Positions 1-17,130 of a stretch of DNA of 64,000 nucleotides are shown here, one piece after another (the stretch's first letter is position 1; each line of letters opens with the position of its first letter). The notes beneath the pieces are model-generated. The model ran no database searches and had not been told where the DNA came from. It was given only the letters and a program-made list of their open reading frames with translations. The DNA is taken from NCBI RefSeq assembly GCF_902167145.1, contig NC_050100.1, positions 187,357,439-187,421,438 on the forward strand, written 5' to 3'. The stretch comes from Zea mays. Taxonomy: Eukaryota; Streptophyta; Magnoliopsida; Poales; Poaceae. Both the position numbers and the translations under genes were made by a program.

Positions 1-20
1 AACCCCTAACGAGTACTTGA

Positions 21-3010
21 TCATGCTAACCGCGCGCTCATAGCACGCGAAATGTTTCTATATTTTCCAATGTCTTTCTCAGGAACGACTGACGAAGAAG
101 GGCGATTCGAAGAATCGGGGGCAGCATTCACATCGGCTCTTATGTCTTCAGGGACAACCACGCCGGGTCTTCTCATCAAGATTCGTTCCGCCCGAATAGC
201 CTTGTCCATGGCTTTATCACGCTGAGCTTTGAGAGTGACAGCAGTTTCTTCGGCAACTCTAGCAGCCAGCTGAGCAGCTTCTAACTCCTGAGCAATGGAT
301 TTCTTAGAAGCTCGGAGTCCCTTGATGGTGGCATCTTTTGCTGATATCAATTGCGTGAGGCGGGTCACTTCGTCTGCAGATTCTTGCAGCCTGCGACGCT
401 GGTTGTCCAGTTCTTCCATCGTAAAACGGTGGCTCCTCTCCAAGATGGTTAGCGAGTTGCTAGAGTCTCGATACAATCTGTCCAGATTGTCGCGAGAGGC
501 AGCAAGGATACGTTTTTCTTCCTACAAACAAAAATCAACTCATTCAGAATCCAAGCATGTAATAAGGCAAAGCACGGTTTTGTAAGTTACCTTTTCAGAG
601 TCAAGCCGAGCATGAAGAGAAGAACTCAGAGCGTTGGCGTCATCCAAAGCAGCGGAGACCTGATTCAGTTCAGTCTGGCTCTGAGAATACTTCTCCTCGA
701 AGTCAGCACACCGTTGAGCCATTTCAGCTTGATCTCGGGAATGTTTTTCCTCAAGAACTGCAATCTGCCGAGTCATTCCTATCAAGAGGTAATCAAACGA
801 AATGAGGTCAGAAGGTAAAACAATCCACGAATAAAGGCAAGGAAGAAGAAGAAGGGCACTAACCCGCATTAGTCGCCTCCAACTCGGATACACGACGATG
901 AAGCGACACCGGATTCCAACGCTCAAGAGATGAAGCCACTTCTGGGATGGAAGCACCCTGCGATCTCAGCTGGCTGGCCATCCCATCCACCAAAGCCTGA
1001 TGAGAAGAGCGGATGAACATAATGACAAAAATTCATGCAACGTAAAGAACAAGCTAAAGTACAGCACAGTACCTGGAGGTTGGAAAAGAACGAAGGGATC
1101 CCCAAGTCAGGAGAAATCAGCTGATAACCAGGTGCCAGACCACCACCCGAAGCAGCTTGCAGCAGACCAGCAGGAACGAGCTCAGTACATTCAACAGAGC
1201 CCAACGCCAGACCAGTGGGGATGCTGCCCTCTAAAGCGACTCCCTGATCCAGAATTTGGGCCACCACCATACCGCCAGAGTGTGGAGGTGAACCCGCATG
1301 AACATCCATGGAAGTGCAGGAAGGAGACCTCGCTCGGACACCCTCGGGGGCTGGGTCACAGTTGGCACTGCCCACTTGAGCCGGTTCATCCCCGGCAACA
1401 CCCTCGGGGGCTGGGCAGTGGCTTATACTCTTCACCCGAGCTAAGTCTTCCCCGGCGACATCCTCGGGGGCTGGGCACGTGTCAGCACTATTCAAGGGGT
1501 CCAAGCTCTCTGCCGTAACCACCTCTAAGGTTGACGGGCCTTCAGCTACTTCCATGGGACCAGGACAATCCAAGTCAGCATCCCGACCCTCGAGATCATG
1601 CTCTAAGGTCGACGAGGCACGGGATGACCTCAACCCAGCATCGGGCACGGCAGCACAAGTCTCTGTTGCATCAACATCCACAGGCTCTAATAGCAAATCC
1701 TCTGGGACCATATCCTCTAGAGTTTGATCAAAGTTGGCCATGGACAGTTCTTGCAGACCAATAAGGGCAGACAAAGCAGGAGAAGGAACTCCACTACTTC
1801 CACCGCTGGCGATGAACTGCCGACTGTTTTTCCGAGTTAAAGGAGCTTCATCTTCTTCCTCTTCATCCTCCACAGCGGCAACGCAAGCAGCACTCCCATT
1901 GGGATCAGCAACAGTTTGGGCACACCCATTGGGATCAGTGTCAGTAAGACCACTTGCAGGCATTTCTTCAGCAGCAGGAGCTAAGGTACCGGCGTCCTCA
2001 TCAAAACTGGATACTCGCCGGAGACGTCTTCTCTTCTTCTTTTGATCATCAGCAGAAGGCTCGGGCTGACTGGTTCGGCTAGGGCGTCTCGGGCGAGTAC
2101 TGACAGGTTTCGGGACATCCAAAGTTGTATCAACCTCTGGAAGGGGCACTACTGCCAACGTACCATCAGGAGCAGCATCGGACGAATCCTCAGCTAACAG
2201 ATCAAGCATGTCATTTATGTCTGCATCACTAGGGTTCAGAGGCACTTCAAAATAAACCTGCCGTTCATCATCAGGAATCGCCCCGAGCGAAGCAACCAAA
2301 GTACTGACTTCCTCAGCAGAGGGTCGCACTCTAAGGCCTGAATTGCTATCAATCACAGGCGGATTTGACACAAAAAGGGTGAAAGCTTTGGGAGGAGGTA
2401 GGTTCCAAGCCGAGTATGCCACTGGAGCACCAACATTTGAAACTTTACCCCTGAGGATCATTTCAAGTCGGCTTACCAAGTCAACAGAAGGAATTCTCCT
2501 ATTGGTAACCCGAGTTGAGTCGGCCAGCCCTCGATACAGATATGCCGGATAGGCCCTGTCTTTCAGTGGCTGAATGTTCTTGAAAACAAAATCAGTGACC
2601 ACAGCTTCGGCAGTCAGACCTCTCTCTTTCAGTAATCCGACTTCAGTAAGCAGCACGCCTGCCTCGGCCACTTCCTGATCTGTGGGAGACTCAGTCCAAC
2701 TCGGAGTGCGAACGTCTGGCTGTCTTCCTGACCGGGAGGGGAGAGAATTTCCATAATTATCAACTATAAACCACTCCAGACGCCACCCTTTAATGCTATC
2801 TTTGAGGGGAATCTCAAGATACTCGGTCTTCCGCCCACGGCGCATCTCCAAACTGGCACCTCCGACCAGCTGATGTTGCCCCCCGGCCATCCCAGGGCGA
2901 CAATGATACAGATACTTCCATAAACCGAAATGCGGCAGCACACCGAGGTAGGCTTCGCATAGGTGAACGAAAATGGAGATTTGGAGGTTGACGCATCCGG
3001 TGCACCCCAT
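21..3010 (-). pseudogene. Antisense spliced gene of the Grande-like element, 5'-truncated
   Basis: Four exons can be read on the minus strand: 3010-1073, 996-864, 778-591 and 521-21. Donors are CAG|GTAC, CGG|GTTAG and AAG|GTAAC; acceptors are CATCAG|G, GATAG|G and TTGTAG|G. All junctions are in phase and the exons sum to 2760 nt (920 codons with stop). Exon 1 opens with a conserved stretch (CEAYLGVLPHFGLW) shared with the antisense gene of the Huck element at 58-62 kb; I associate it with the plant 'putative gypsy type transposon' domain (PF04195) from memory. An acidic, Ser/Pro-rich linker follows, and the last exons are long coiled coil. Compared with the Huck copy, roughly 110 N-terminal residues are missing, so the 5' end is lost. 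Function unknown. Confidence 0.65.
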
Positions 3011-3131
3011 GGATTATCATTCTAAACTGATATAACGCCGACTTCTAAGGCGTGGGACAAGATTGAAAAGACCAATCCTCAACCGAGATGCAGGAGCGCG
3101 AATGGAGATAATCTTTGGGGAAGACCTTCGG

Positions 3132-3204
3132 GTAGATTATCTTCTAAAATCTACTCAAAGGTCGGGGGCTACACCCATTGGGTGCACCTCCGGTGCACCC
3201 AATG
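3132..3204 (+). promoter_or_regulatory. Inner polypurine-tract module with two hairpins (Grande-like)
   Basis: A 7-bp stem (3132-3138 with 3148-3154) is followed after 7 nt by TCGGGGGCT (3162-3170), a near copy of the tract next to the 3' LTR. Immediately downstream is a perfect 13-bp inverted repeat (3176-3188 with 3192-3204, 3-nt loop). The same order of parts occurs in the Huck element at 63014-63080. Confidence 0.6.
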
Positions 3205-3332
3205 AAGTCCATAATCCTACAATTCAAAATGCCGACCTCTAAGGCACAAGCACAAAACTAAACTTTGGTCAAACGAGTGATCGGAGCAAGAGAAGACAGC
3301 AGGAAGCCATTTCTTGGACCTTGGATCTTTGA

Positions 3333-3369
3333 GTTGATTACCTCTAAATCAACCCAAAGATCGGGGGCT
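3333..3369 (+). promoter_or_regulatory. Polypurine tract with upstream stem-loop (Grande-like)
   Basis: The tract TCGGGGGCT (3361-3369) abuts the LTR start at 3370 and should prime plus-strand DNA synthesis. A perfect 7-bp stem (3333-3339 with 3347-3353, 7-nt loop) lies 7 nt upstream. Spacing equals that of the inner module, while the stem sequence differs. Confidence 0.65.
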
Positions 3370-3998
3370 TGTGGGGGATAGATATCCCCTGGGTCCACTA
3401 AAGAGATAAAAGACCTCACGAAAGGCCCAAGGGCCCAATAAATCGTAAGGTCGTTCTTTCGTGGGCCTGGGGAAAGACAATCAACGAAGCAGAGAAGACG
3501 TAAGACTGGATTGGAGCAAACCCGGACGGCCCACAACGTCGAACGAGTAAATCGCAACAGAGACCCGACTTTCCCGCGCTGAAGCCCCCATGCAACAGAG
3601 CCATGCGAGGATAAGTCGACAAGGGTTACGTAGGGATAAACTCAAGAGGTTTACTATCTTTCAGCTACTTGTTGTTATCATATCCACGTGTACTGCCCCA
3701 CGGTCGAGTATATAAGGCCTAGGGGGCACCCCTTCAGAACGATCGACCCTACTTTACTTAGCCACCCACGTAAACTCTCTGTGCCTTCAATCCAGAGAGC
3801 CCTCTTGTAACCACACTCGAATACTCATCAGGACGTAGGGTGTTACGCATCTCTAAGCGGCCCGAACCTGCAAATCTTGTCCACTGTCCCTCGTGCAATC
3901 GGCATGAACCATTTTGCTACAGTTGTTGACACCGTCCTACTCCTAAAAACACCTTGAGGGGTAACCCCAGGTGTGCGGTCGGACCCAAAACACCGACA
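3370..3998 (+). repeat. 3' LTR, Grande-like (629 bp)
   Basis: It runs from TGTGGGGG to ACCGACA with TG...CA ends and a TATA box (TATATAAG, 3709-3716). It is clearly homologous to the solo LTR at 46362-46972, which shares both ends, the TATATAAGGCC motif and the CAGGTGTGCGGTCGGA motif near the 3' end. The sequence after 3998 is interior Huck LTR. Confidence 0.8.
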
Positions 3999-5326
3999 CA
4001 GCCGACCCCAGAGGATTTACGTCTCGCCCGAGGGCCCCCACAAGCAACGGACACACCTTCGGCTCGCCCAAGGCCCAGTCTTCGCCAAGAAGCAACCTTG
4101 GCCAAATCGCCACGACGACCGACCGTATCGCAGGAGCATTTAATGCAAGGATGGCCTGACACCTTATCCTGACGCGCGCCCTTCAGTCGATAGAGCCGAA
4201 GTGACCGCAGTCACTTCGCCGCTCCACTGACCGGCCTAACAAGAGGACAGCGCCGCCTGCGCCGCTCCGACTGCTGTGCCACTCGACAGAGTGAGGCTGA
4301 CAGCAGCCAAGTCCGGCCTTGGGCACCATGGGAAGCTCCGCCTCGCCCGACCCCAGGGCTCGGACTCGGCCTCGGCCCCGGAAGACGACGAACTCCGCCT
4401 CGCCCGACCCGAGGGCTCGGACTCGGCCCCGGAAGACGACGAACTCCGCCTCGCCCGACCCCAGGGCTCTGACTCGGCCTCGGCCCCGGAAGACGACGAA
4501 CTCCGCCTCGCCCGACCCCAGGGCTCGGACTCAGCTCTGGCCTCAGCCGACGGTCTCCGCCTCGCCCGACCCAGGGGCTCGGACTCGACCTCGACCTCGG
4601 AAGACAGACTCGACCTCGACCTCGGAGGAGCCTCCGCCTCGCCCAACCTAGGGCTCGGACCGACCACGCCACAGGAGGGGCCATCATTACCCTACCCCTA
4701 GCTAGCTCTAGCTACGGGGGACAAGACCGGCGTCCTATCTGGCTCGCCCCGGTAAAACAAGCAATGATGGCGCCCCGCGTGCTCCATGACGACGGCGGCT
4801 CTCAGCCCCCTTACGGAAGCAAGGAGACGTCAGCAAGGACTCGACAGCCCCGACAGCTGTCCTTCCGCAAGGCTCCAGCGCTCCTCCGACGGCCACACCA
4901 TTACACGAACAGGGTGCCAAAACCTCTCCGGCTGCCACGACGGCATGTACTTAGGGCACTAGCTCCTCTCTGCTAGACACGTTAGCGCACTGCTACATCT
5001 CCCATTGTACACCTGAACCCTCTCCTTACGCCTATAAAAGGAAGGTCCAGGGCCCTCTTATAGAGGGTTGGCCGCGCGGGGAAGGACGAGACGGCGCGCG
5101 CGTAGGCCTCTCGCTCCCTCCCCCGCGGACGCTTGTAACCCCTACTGCAAGCGCACCCGACTTGGGCGCGGGACAAACACGAAGGCCGCGGGTTTCCCCT
5201 TTTACGTCTGTCTCCCTCTGGCTTTTCCCCCCTTCGCGCTCCGTCTCGCGCCAACCCATCTGGGCTGGGGCACGCGGCGACAATTTACTCGTCGGTTCAG
5301 GGACCTCCGGGGTCGAAACGCCGACA
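3999..5326 (+). repeat. Huck-type LTR, right part
   Basis: This stretch aligns by eye with the 5' LTR of the Huck element at 52900-54527 from about 160 bp inside it to its end. It has the same CTCGCCCGA-rich minisatellite, the same TATA box (CTATAAAAGG, 5033-5040) and the same CGCCGACA terminus. No primer-binding site follows 5326, so it is a 3' or solo LTR. Its left end was displaced by the Grande-like insertion and lies outside the window. Apparent ORFs here on both strands are products of the repeat. Confidence 0.8.
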
Positions 5327-5396
5327 AATACAGACATAAAATTAAGAGTTAAAATGACTATTATATTGGAACGGAGGAAGAACTTCATAGTATAAG

Positions 5397-5508
5397 GGCT
5401 AGTTTGGAAATTTATTTTTTAAATATTTTTTATTTTTTGAGAGAATATTAACTAATTTCGTTTGTAAAAAGGAAAATTATTTGAGAAAACAGAGTTCCCA
5501 AATTAGCC
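5397..5508. mobile_element. Small MITE upstream of the PPR gene
   Basis: About 112 bp of AT-rich sequence is flanked by inverted ends, GGCTAGTTTGGAAA on the left and the complement GGCTAATTTGGGAA on the right. No transposase is present. It is the only structure I see in the 420 bp between the Huck LTR and the PPR start codon. Confidence 0.5.
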
Positions 5509-5745
5509 ATAAACAATATTTTTGTACAGCTGTATACACCATCTATTAGTCATCACATAGCGTGACAGGGTACGCAGTCCGCTATCAACCAAGCTAGGGG
5601 CAGCAAGCTGAAACATCCGTCGGATCGGTGGATCAAAGGTGCAGATCGCGGCGCGTCTCCTCGTTGCCGTAGGGTTTTTCTCATCGCTTCTCTTACCAGA
5701 GCCACCTCCTCAGCAGGCCGCAGCTACTCCACGGTGACGGCCGCC

Positions 5746-8700
5746 ATGAGAGCCCTCCTCTCCCTCTCCCGTCTCGCCCGACGGCTTCCAGCTTCTCTCA
5801 GCCCTGTGAGGGCGCCGACAACATTACTCCTCCGGCACATCCATGCGGACGCCCCTCCGCCACCGCCATCTCATGACTCGACGCCCTTCGTCTCCCGCAT
5901 CCTCGAATCGGAGCCGTGCCTGACCCCGAACGACGAGTCGGAGCCGGCATCCGATCCGACCCTCGACGAGTTCCTCGCGCGCTTCGTGGCTGCCTTCCGC
6001 CCGCGACTGGCGGCTGCCTTCCCCAACCATGACCGTGACGTGCTCGACGAGATGCTCCGCCTCGTCGCGGACGCCGTGCTGTGCCGCCTCACCGGGACCG
6101 ACCGGGGGGGCGATGCTATTGAGCTCAATGACGACCTCTGGGCGGCCGTATGGGAGGTCAGCGCCTCCGTGCGCGAGGCTATGCGCCGGGATCAGGTCCG
6201 CGCCGACCTTCGCCAATACCTTCACTGCGACGAGGTGAAGGAGATGACGCGGTTCGCTGTCGATGTCGGCATCCGCGGTTCCATGCTCCGGGAGCTCCGC
6301 TTCAAGTGGGCCGGCGAGAAGCTCGACGAGGTCGAGTTCTATCGCGGCCTTGATGACAAGCACGCCGATGCCGAGGCCGGCGCCGACCGGGCGCCAGTGC
6401 CGAGGCTGACTGCTTTGCCGAAGAGGAAGGGAGAGGTGAAGTTCACGATGTACGGGCTGGACATGTCTGACCCAAAGTGGGCTGAGGTGGCGGAGCGAGT
6501 GGCCGAGGCTGAGGCGCATTTTGTGCCTGAGGAGGCCAAGGCTGTAGAAGGGAGGGCGAAGAAGGCTGAGGAGCGGCTGCTGTCCGTTGACCCGAGGAGT
6601 GGAGATCCGGTGCCTGCCATTGAGGAGTGGAAGGAAGATCTCAGGCCAAACCGTGTCGATTGGATATCTCTGCTTGAGCGGATTAAGGCACGGAATGTCG
6701 AGTTATACCTCAAGGTGAGATCTTTGGTAACACTGAAAGCTTGTGTGCATCATGCTGTAATGTTTGTTCTTTAATGTTTTTTTCCCTTTTGCATGTAGTA
6801 AAATTCTTCCTTTGTCCAAAAGTTTTCTCGCTGAAAACTATCTTAATTATTGTTGGAGTATGTAACTAATTACCTGTTTTCACTTGTGGATATTAGAGAT
6901 TCTTTTTTATTACCTTTGGCATTGGTTATCCTGGATGTACTCGGACAATAATAGCTTAACCTGGATAGGCATAAAATGTGGTTAGATGTTTTCATTTCTT
7001 AGAGAAAAGAAAGCTGTATGATGAGAAGCATTTTCTGAAACAATAGTTTGGGACATATGGAGTATAGGTGTATTTTATTGGGCCATTTCGTCCTTTGAAC
7101 CTAGTGACACTAAGCCTATTTGGACATCAACTTTCTGAAATTTTTGGTGGGCTTACTGGAAGTGAATACTAGATTACACTGAATATTTCATTCCAAACTT
7201 ATTGTGCTTGGGCAAAACAGATGCCAGACAAATTGTGTGCATAGTGATTTAGTTTTTTTTTCCCAATATTATTTTGAGCTGCTGTATCTTTTCATGTCTA
7301 CCGAGTGCAAGAGTTTGATTGTAAGCTTCTGGAGATCATTATGCCTTCACCTTCAGACAAGGGTTATGATTCTAGAATTTCTGAAAACTTTAATGAGTAG
7401 TTCTCGTAAGTCCCACAAGGTGATTATCATTTGACGCACATTTGGCAGGAGTTCATGTTCACCAGTTATATCATTTGATGGATATCTGGTTGCGGGGGAG
7501 GGGGCATTGATTTGAGGCTTCGGTGGGGGTGCTATGGGTGCCACTGGTCAGTGACCTCGTGTTTCAGAAGGGTGGTATGTAGGAGAGGGCTGTCGTCAGG
7601 GAGGGTCAGGCATGGCTGCCATTGAGCTCGAGGAGAAAGAGGGTCATTGTTCATGTGAATGGAGACTTCGAGATATGTTAGTCTAGTGCGGCAAGTCTTC
7701 CCTGGATTCAGGGTGGGCACAGATTAGGCAATGCAAATCAATGTGGATCAAGGCATGGACAGGGTTTTTTTGGTAGAAGTGGATTGGGGGGAGAGGGAGG
7801 TGGGGATGCTGGAGCAGTTGTCTGTTGCAGACGGGTGGGACAGAGGCCATTAGTGTCCTGTGGGTTGGTGAAACGTGGGGCCTACTTATTATTGCTGAAG
7901 TCAGGTGAGGAGAGGGCACCACACTACAACTCTATTTTTTTAATGAAAAAGTTGTAAAATAAAAGGAGGTCGCAGACTGGCTTTTCCTGGTACAAGGTCA
8001 TTCACAACTTCACAATGCTGATAGGTCACTTGCGTTCATCGACGATTTAGGCCCTGTTTGGCATAGCTGCTGCTGGTTGAAAAAGCAGCTTATCTGAGAA
8101 GCTGGTGAAAAGTAGCTTCTGCTTATTGTCTGCTTTTAGTTAATTCTGAAAAGCAGCTGAACTAATAAGCTGCTGCAGAAGCTCCTTGCTTGGCACAACT
8201 TCTACTTAAACCTGTGAAGAAGATGAAAATAAGCTGTGCCAAACAGGGCCGTAGTCAACTTCACTATCTTCATGTCATGCCCCCCACTCTCTCCTCCAAA
8301 ACAGTGTTTGATTTAGGTTTTAAATGTATTTTGTCAGCCAAATTTGTTGTTAGCCATGGTAATATATGTTAAATCAATTCTTTAGCTGCCTTAAGAAATG
8401 AAATGTTTTAACACCACTTAACATATGCTACGTATTTGAACTTACAGGTTGCTGAAATTCTGCTAGATCAAGAATCTTTTGAGGCAAACATCCGAGATTA
8501 CTCAAAATTAATTGATCTTCATGCTAAAGCAAATAATGTGGAAAGTGCAGAGAGAGTACTTGGTAAAATGAAAGAGAAGGGTATTGCACCTGATGTCATC
8601 ATATCCATCGTATTAGTCCACATGTATAGCAGGGCAGGCAAGCTAGAGCAGGCCAAGGAGGCTTTTGATTTTATTCGTAGGGAGGATTTTAAACCAGATC

Positions 8701-9500
8701 GGAAACTCTTCAGTTCAATGATTAAATGCTATATCAACCATGGAGAACCAGAACAAGCAGAAAATCTGATAAAAGTTATGAGGGATACACGTGTCAAACC
8801 CACTAGAGAAATCTACATAGGTCTCTTACGATCATATGTTCAGCGAGGCTTGATGGCATATGCAGAGAGGGTTCTTAAGACAATGTCATTTGATAGAGTC
8901 GAGCCTACACAGGAACTCTATACAATATGTATAGAAGCATATGGACGTGTTGGTGATCCAAAAGAGGCCTGTGCCATGTTTGATCAAATGAGGAGGAAGT
9001 TTGGACACGAAGCAGATGACAGTTCAATTGCTGGTGTGGTGGCCGCATACATGAAGAATAACCAACTAGACCATGCTTTGCAGTGGCTGCTGAGTTTAGA
9101 GAAGGAAGGACTTCAACTTGGTGTCAAGACAAATCTCATGTTACTGGATTGGTTGTCTATGTTGCAGCTAGTTCCGGAGGCTGAACAGTTTGTGCAGAAG
9201 ATAAAGAATCTTGGAGAAGAGCCCATAGAAGTCCATGTGTTCCTTGCCGATATGTATGCGAAGTCGTCCCAGGAAGATAAAGCCCGCAGGTCCCTCAAGA
9301 TCTTGGAAGAGAAGAAGAAACTATTGAAGTCTGATCAGTTTGAGAGGGTTATAAGAGGCCTTGTCGATGGTGGGTTTTCGGAGGAGGCAAATAAATTCTA
9401 CAAAATGATGAAATCCTGTGGCTTTGAACCATCAAAAACAATCGAGGTCGCTGTTAAGGCTCTCAGGATTAGGGGCGGTTCTCATCGCACTGGTAGGTAG
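5746..9500 (+). CDS. P-class pentatricopeptide repeat protein, organelle-targeted
   Basis: Two exons: 5746-6714 (323 codons) and 8448-9500. The donor is CAAG|GTGAGA, the acceptor TTACAG|GTT, both phase 0; the product is 673 aa. The start is the ATG at 5746 (context GCCGCCATGAG); an upstream in-frame GTG at 5734 is not a plausible plant start. The N-terminus (MRALLSLSRLARRLPASLS) is Arg/Ser/Leu-rich without acidic residues, as in mitochondrial or plastid transit peptides. Residues about 40-320 form an acidic helical domain I do not recognise. Exon 2 carries at least seven tandem PPR motifs of about 35 residues (patterns such as YSKLIDLHAKANNVESAERV and YTICIEAYGRVGDPKEA), without E or DYW extensions. 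Such proteins bind specific organellar RNAs for processing, stability or translation; the target cannot be read from the sequence. Poly(A)-type AATAAA lies near 9872. Confidence 0.88.
8050..8250. mobile_element. MITE in the PPR intron
   Basis: A 201-bp element has 19-bp terminal inverted repeats with one mismatch: GGCCCTGTTTGGCATAGCT and the complement GGCCCTGTTTGGCACAGCT. The interior is rich in AAGCAGCT/AGCTGCT motifs that can fold back. No clear TSD was seen. The rest of the 1733-bp intron (6715-8447) holds nothing else I can name. Confidence 0.75.
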
Positions 9501-12416
9501 AGCCTGTACGCCGGCAGAGTGGCAGTGATCTACTGGGCACGCAGTCAGGCAAAGAGGGATTCTGGTGTGAGAACCTTGTGGCACTGACACGGTACAATCA
9601 AATTGACAAAACTCAGTGCTGAAAGATGGTTTGGCCAATTTTTTTTTTCTGGTTGTCAATTGTCTCGAGGCGCGACGTTGCTTCCATAGACTATGTAGTT
9701 AATAGGTCCTGGCTAAATGACTTTGTTGTTTCCAGTGATCAGGATTTTCACTTGTATTAGATGAGGTTTGAAGTGATTGTAACACTGATCCATCTTTCAG
9801 GTTGTGCCAAGGAAAACATATATCCGCGATTAGTGGTTATTACTCTGTTCAGACATGCAATGATGTAAGTTAATAAATATTCCTTCTGGCTTCCGGTCAC
9901 AATGGTTCACCAAAACTACATACATCAATAACTTCTAGACTTTATTGAGTCTGGAAACATACTAATTATGTGTAGATTTGCATTAGATATACTCGCAAAA
10001 TTTTAGTTGTTTAAGAGACATTTTAAAATATATTAGAGGTTAAAAATATTTAACAGAAGACTTTTCAAATCAGGTCATGTGTAGATTCGCATTACTTGCA
10101 TAATATTATAAATTTAAAAGAGTTTAAGGAAAGATATTAGAGGTCAAAGGCAACGGATGATTGTTCAGCATGATATACTGTCTATTTAGGATTTTAGGGT
10201 ATGATTTATTGCTCCCACTATATTATGTATATCATACTCCCTCCGTTTCAATTTAAAATATGTTTAACTTTTTATCTTAAGTTTAAACGACTCATCTTAT
10301 TAAAAAAATTTGTTATTATTAATTTTTATTGTGATGTCATTTAGCATATAATCTACTTTAAGTATGGCTTTGAATTTTTGAATTTCCCGCATTTTTTAAT
10401 AAGATTAGCCGATTAAACTTGGTAAAAAAAAGTCAAACAAATTATAAATTGGAACATAGTACCAGTTTCAACTGTTCTCCCACGTTACCTTTCCGCTTAA
10501 TGCAAAAGTAAATTAAAATTATGCATAAATGAGGGTTTCTTGAACTTCGGTTATTGGCTCCATATTCACACCCACCTAACCAATAGAACCCATATTTTTT
10601 GTGTTTTATTAGAATAAAGTTTACACACATGATATATAGAAATTGTGCCAGCGCATGAGCAATTGACTAGTCAGACTTAATGTACAAGCATGCAAGCGAG
10701 CTTTCTTGTCCGTTATATTATGATCTAACCGTGTGTCACATTTAACACTTAAACACTTTCACCACCAACTCACATACCACAATTATATCTACGGTTAAAT
10801 CATAATCTAATGGACATGATGCTCGATTGCACGCTTACACATAAGGCTCGACTACAATAGTCGTTCCCAGAGATGGCAATAGGTAAATACCAACCGAGTA
10901 TCACTATCTTATACACATACCCACACCCACAACAAAAAATAACCCCGTTAGGTTACCCGTATTCACTGGTGGGTATAGATTTTGCTCCATATCCATACCC
11001 ATGTGGGTATGAGTCACCTGTACCCGCAAAGATTAGACATATATCATATGCGGTAAGCATCATTCAACAATTATAATGAACTGTAAAAAAATACTAGCTA
11101 CTAAACATCTAATTTAAATAAACCATGTGACATAATTAAGTACCACACCATTTGATTTCTAACATTAAAGACACACGAGGATGTAAAAATCAAATTGCAT
11201 GGCTATGACTGTACTCAGATCTATAGAAATAATATCTAATTACATAGTTGCACAAAAAACAACTATAAAATCTGCTTAGAGATTATATAACTAGGGTTTC
11301 ATTGTTTTGGTCTAGGGCTCTAGGCCAAGTGCTCAAGTTTATGTTTTTTGGGCAAGTTTGTACTGGGAATTTTATACCCATGGGTTAACGGGTATGAGTG
11401 AGGGTAGAACGTTATAATATCGGTTTACCTATTGTGTGAAGGTTTTTTCCCAATAAGAGACCCATTGGTAAAATATTTAGCCCATATATATACTCTAATA
11501 TAGTAAATACACATCGGGTATCGTGTCACATGTACCTATTGTATATCTAGTCGTTGCCTCTTTTTTATACCCAAAAAAGTGGTGTAACATTTTTTATACC
11601 TATTGTGTGAAGGTTTTTTCTAATATAGTAAATCCTCTTCAATCTTTTTTGATCTAGACACAACTGAACAAGGCCTAATGAGAAACTTATTAATTATGAA
11701 CCCTAAAACATTTTTCTCTTGAATATGGACATGGATCATTTTTATTCTAAGGGTGTGTTCAGTTGTCCAAAAATAGGCTCGGAATCGTTTCAGGTGATCA
11801 AAACTTATATAAATTAGAGAAGCAAATCAGCTAGACCATGCCTCCATTCCGGAAAAAAACGATCCCTAAATACGGTCCAATTATGTCGCAAGGCTATCTC
11901 CACCAGTTCTACTATCTCATCTCATGTTTTAAACTTTACTGTACAAACAGTGCTATCTATATTATACAAACAGTGCTATCTATATAGTAAAACATTATTT
12001 TGCACAATTATATACACGATTTGCTGACACCTAAGCTCTAAAGGACATAGTAAGTGTTTTTCTAAATATATAAATTTTAGTTCCTGTTGATCTCGATCCA
12101 ACCCAGCGTTTTGAATGGTATCACTGTCATGCATATACTCTTCTATGCCTATATAAGAAAAAAAGCTCAAGAGATAAGTTAATTAATCTTATTAATCTGT
12201 ATCATTCATTGTTCATTCATCATACAATTGCAGGGGCTCGTAAATAATTCGGCACAAAAGGTATGCGCCCTGCCCAAAGGGGGCAGGCAGGAACGGAAAA
12301 GTGTGCAGGAACTATGTGTGAAATCAAAGAATATTGCTGCAACCTACTCCCAACGGTCTCTTGCTTCTTTGTGTTGCGCGTACTGGTACTGATGACTTGT
12401 GGGGAGGAGTTGGAGA
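9501..12416. other. Intergenic region with MITE remnants
   Basis: No gene is supported between the convergent PPR and HCT genes. 9501-9880 is probable PPR 3' UTR, and 12180-12416 is probable HCT 3' UTR. A decayed Stowaway-like MITE lies at 10237-10459. 10866-11570 has many TACCC/GGGTA repeats with weak hAT-like ends (AGAGATGGCAA and TTGCCTCTT). 11940-12025 shares a short AT-rich motif (AACATTATTTTGCA) with the segment at 45160. Confidence 0.5.
10237..10459. mobile_element. Decayed Stowaway-like MITE
   Basis: The left end CTCCCTCCGTTTCAATTT follows TA, as in Stowaway elements. The right end (AAATTGGAACATAGTA) matches it only in part. AT-rich interior, no coding capacity. Confidence 0.55.

Positions 12417-17130
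<4,714 letters not shown>

Larger units (their letters stand above)
1..3998 (+). mobile_element. 3' part of a Grande-like Ty3/gypsy LTR retrotransposon
   Basis: This is the 3' end of an element whose left part lies outside the window: internal sequence up to 3369 with an antisense gene, a duplicated polypurine-tract region, then a 3' LTR (3370-3998). The LTR reads TGTGGGGG...ACCGACA and its TATA box points along the + strand, which sets the orientation. It is inserted in a Huck LTR, whose sequence begins directly at 3999. The LTR length (629 bp) and the antisense gene fit my recollection of the maize Grande family; this was not checked against a library. No sense gag or pol is visible in this part. 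Confidence 0.75.

Noticed and set aside
4211..4701. Overlapping ORFs of 110-158 aa on both strands at 4.2-4.7 kb
   Set aside because: Same minisatellite artefact in the older Huck LTR fragment.
10873..11076. 67-aa ORF with repeated Tyr-Pro
   Set aside because: Encoded by TACCC/CATACC repeats of a decayed transposon, not a gene.
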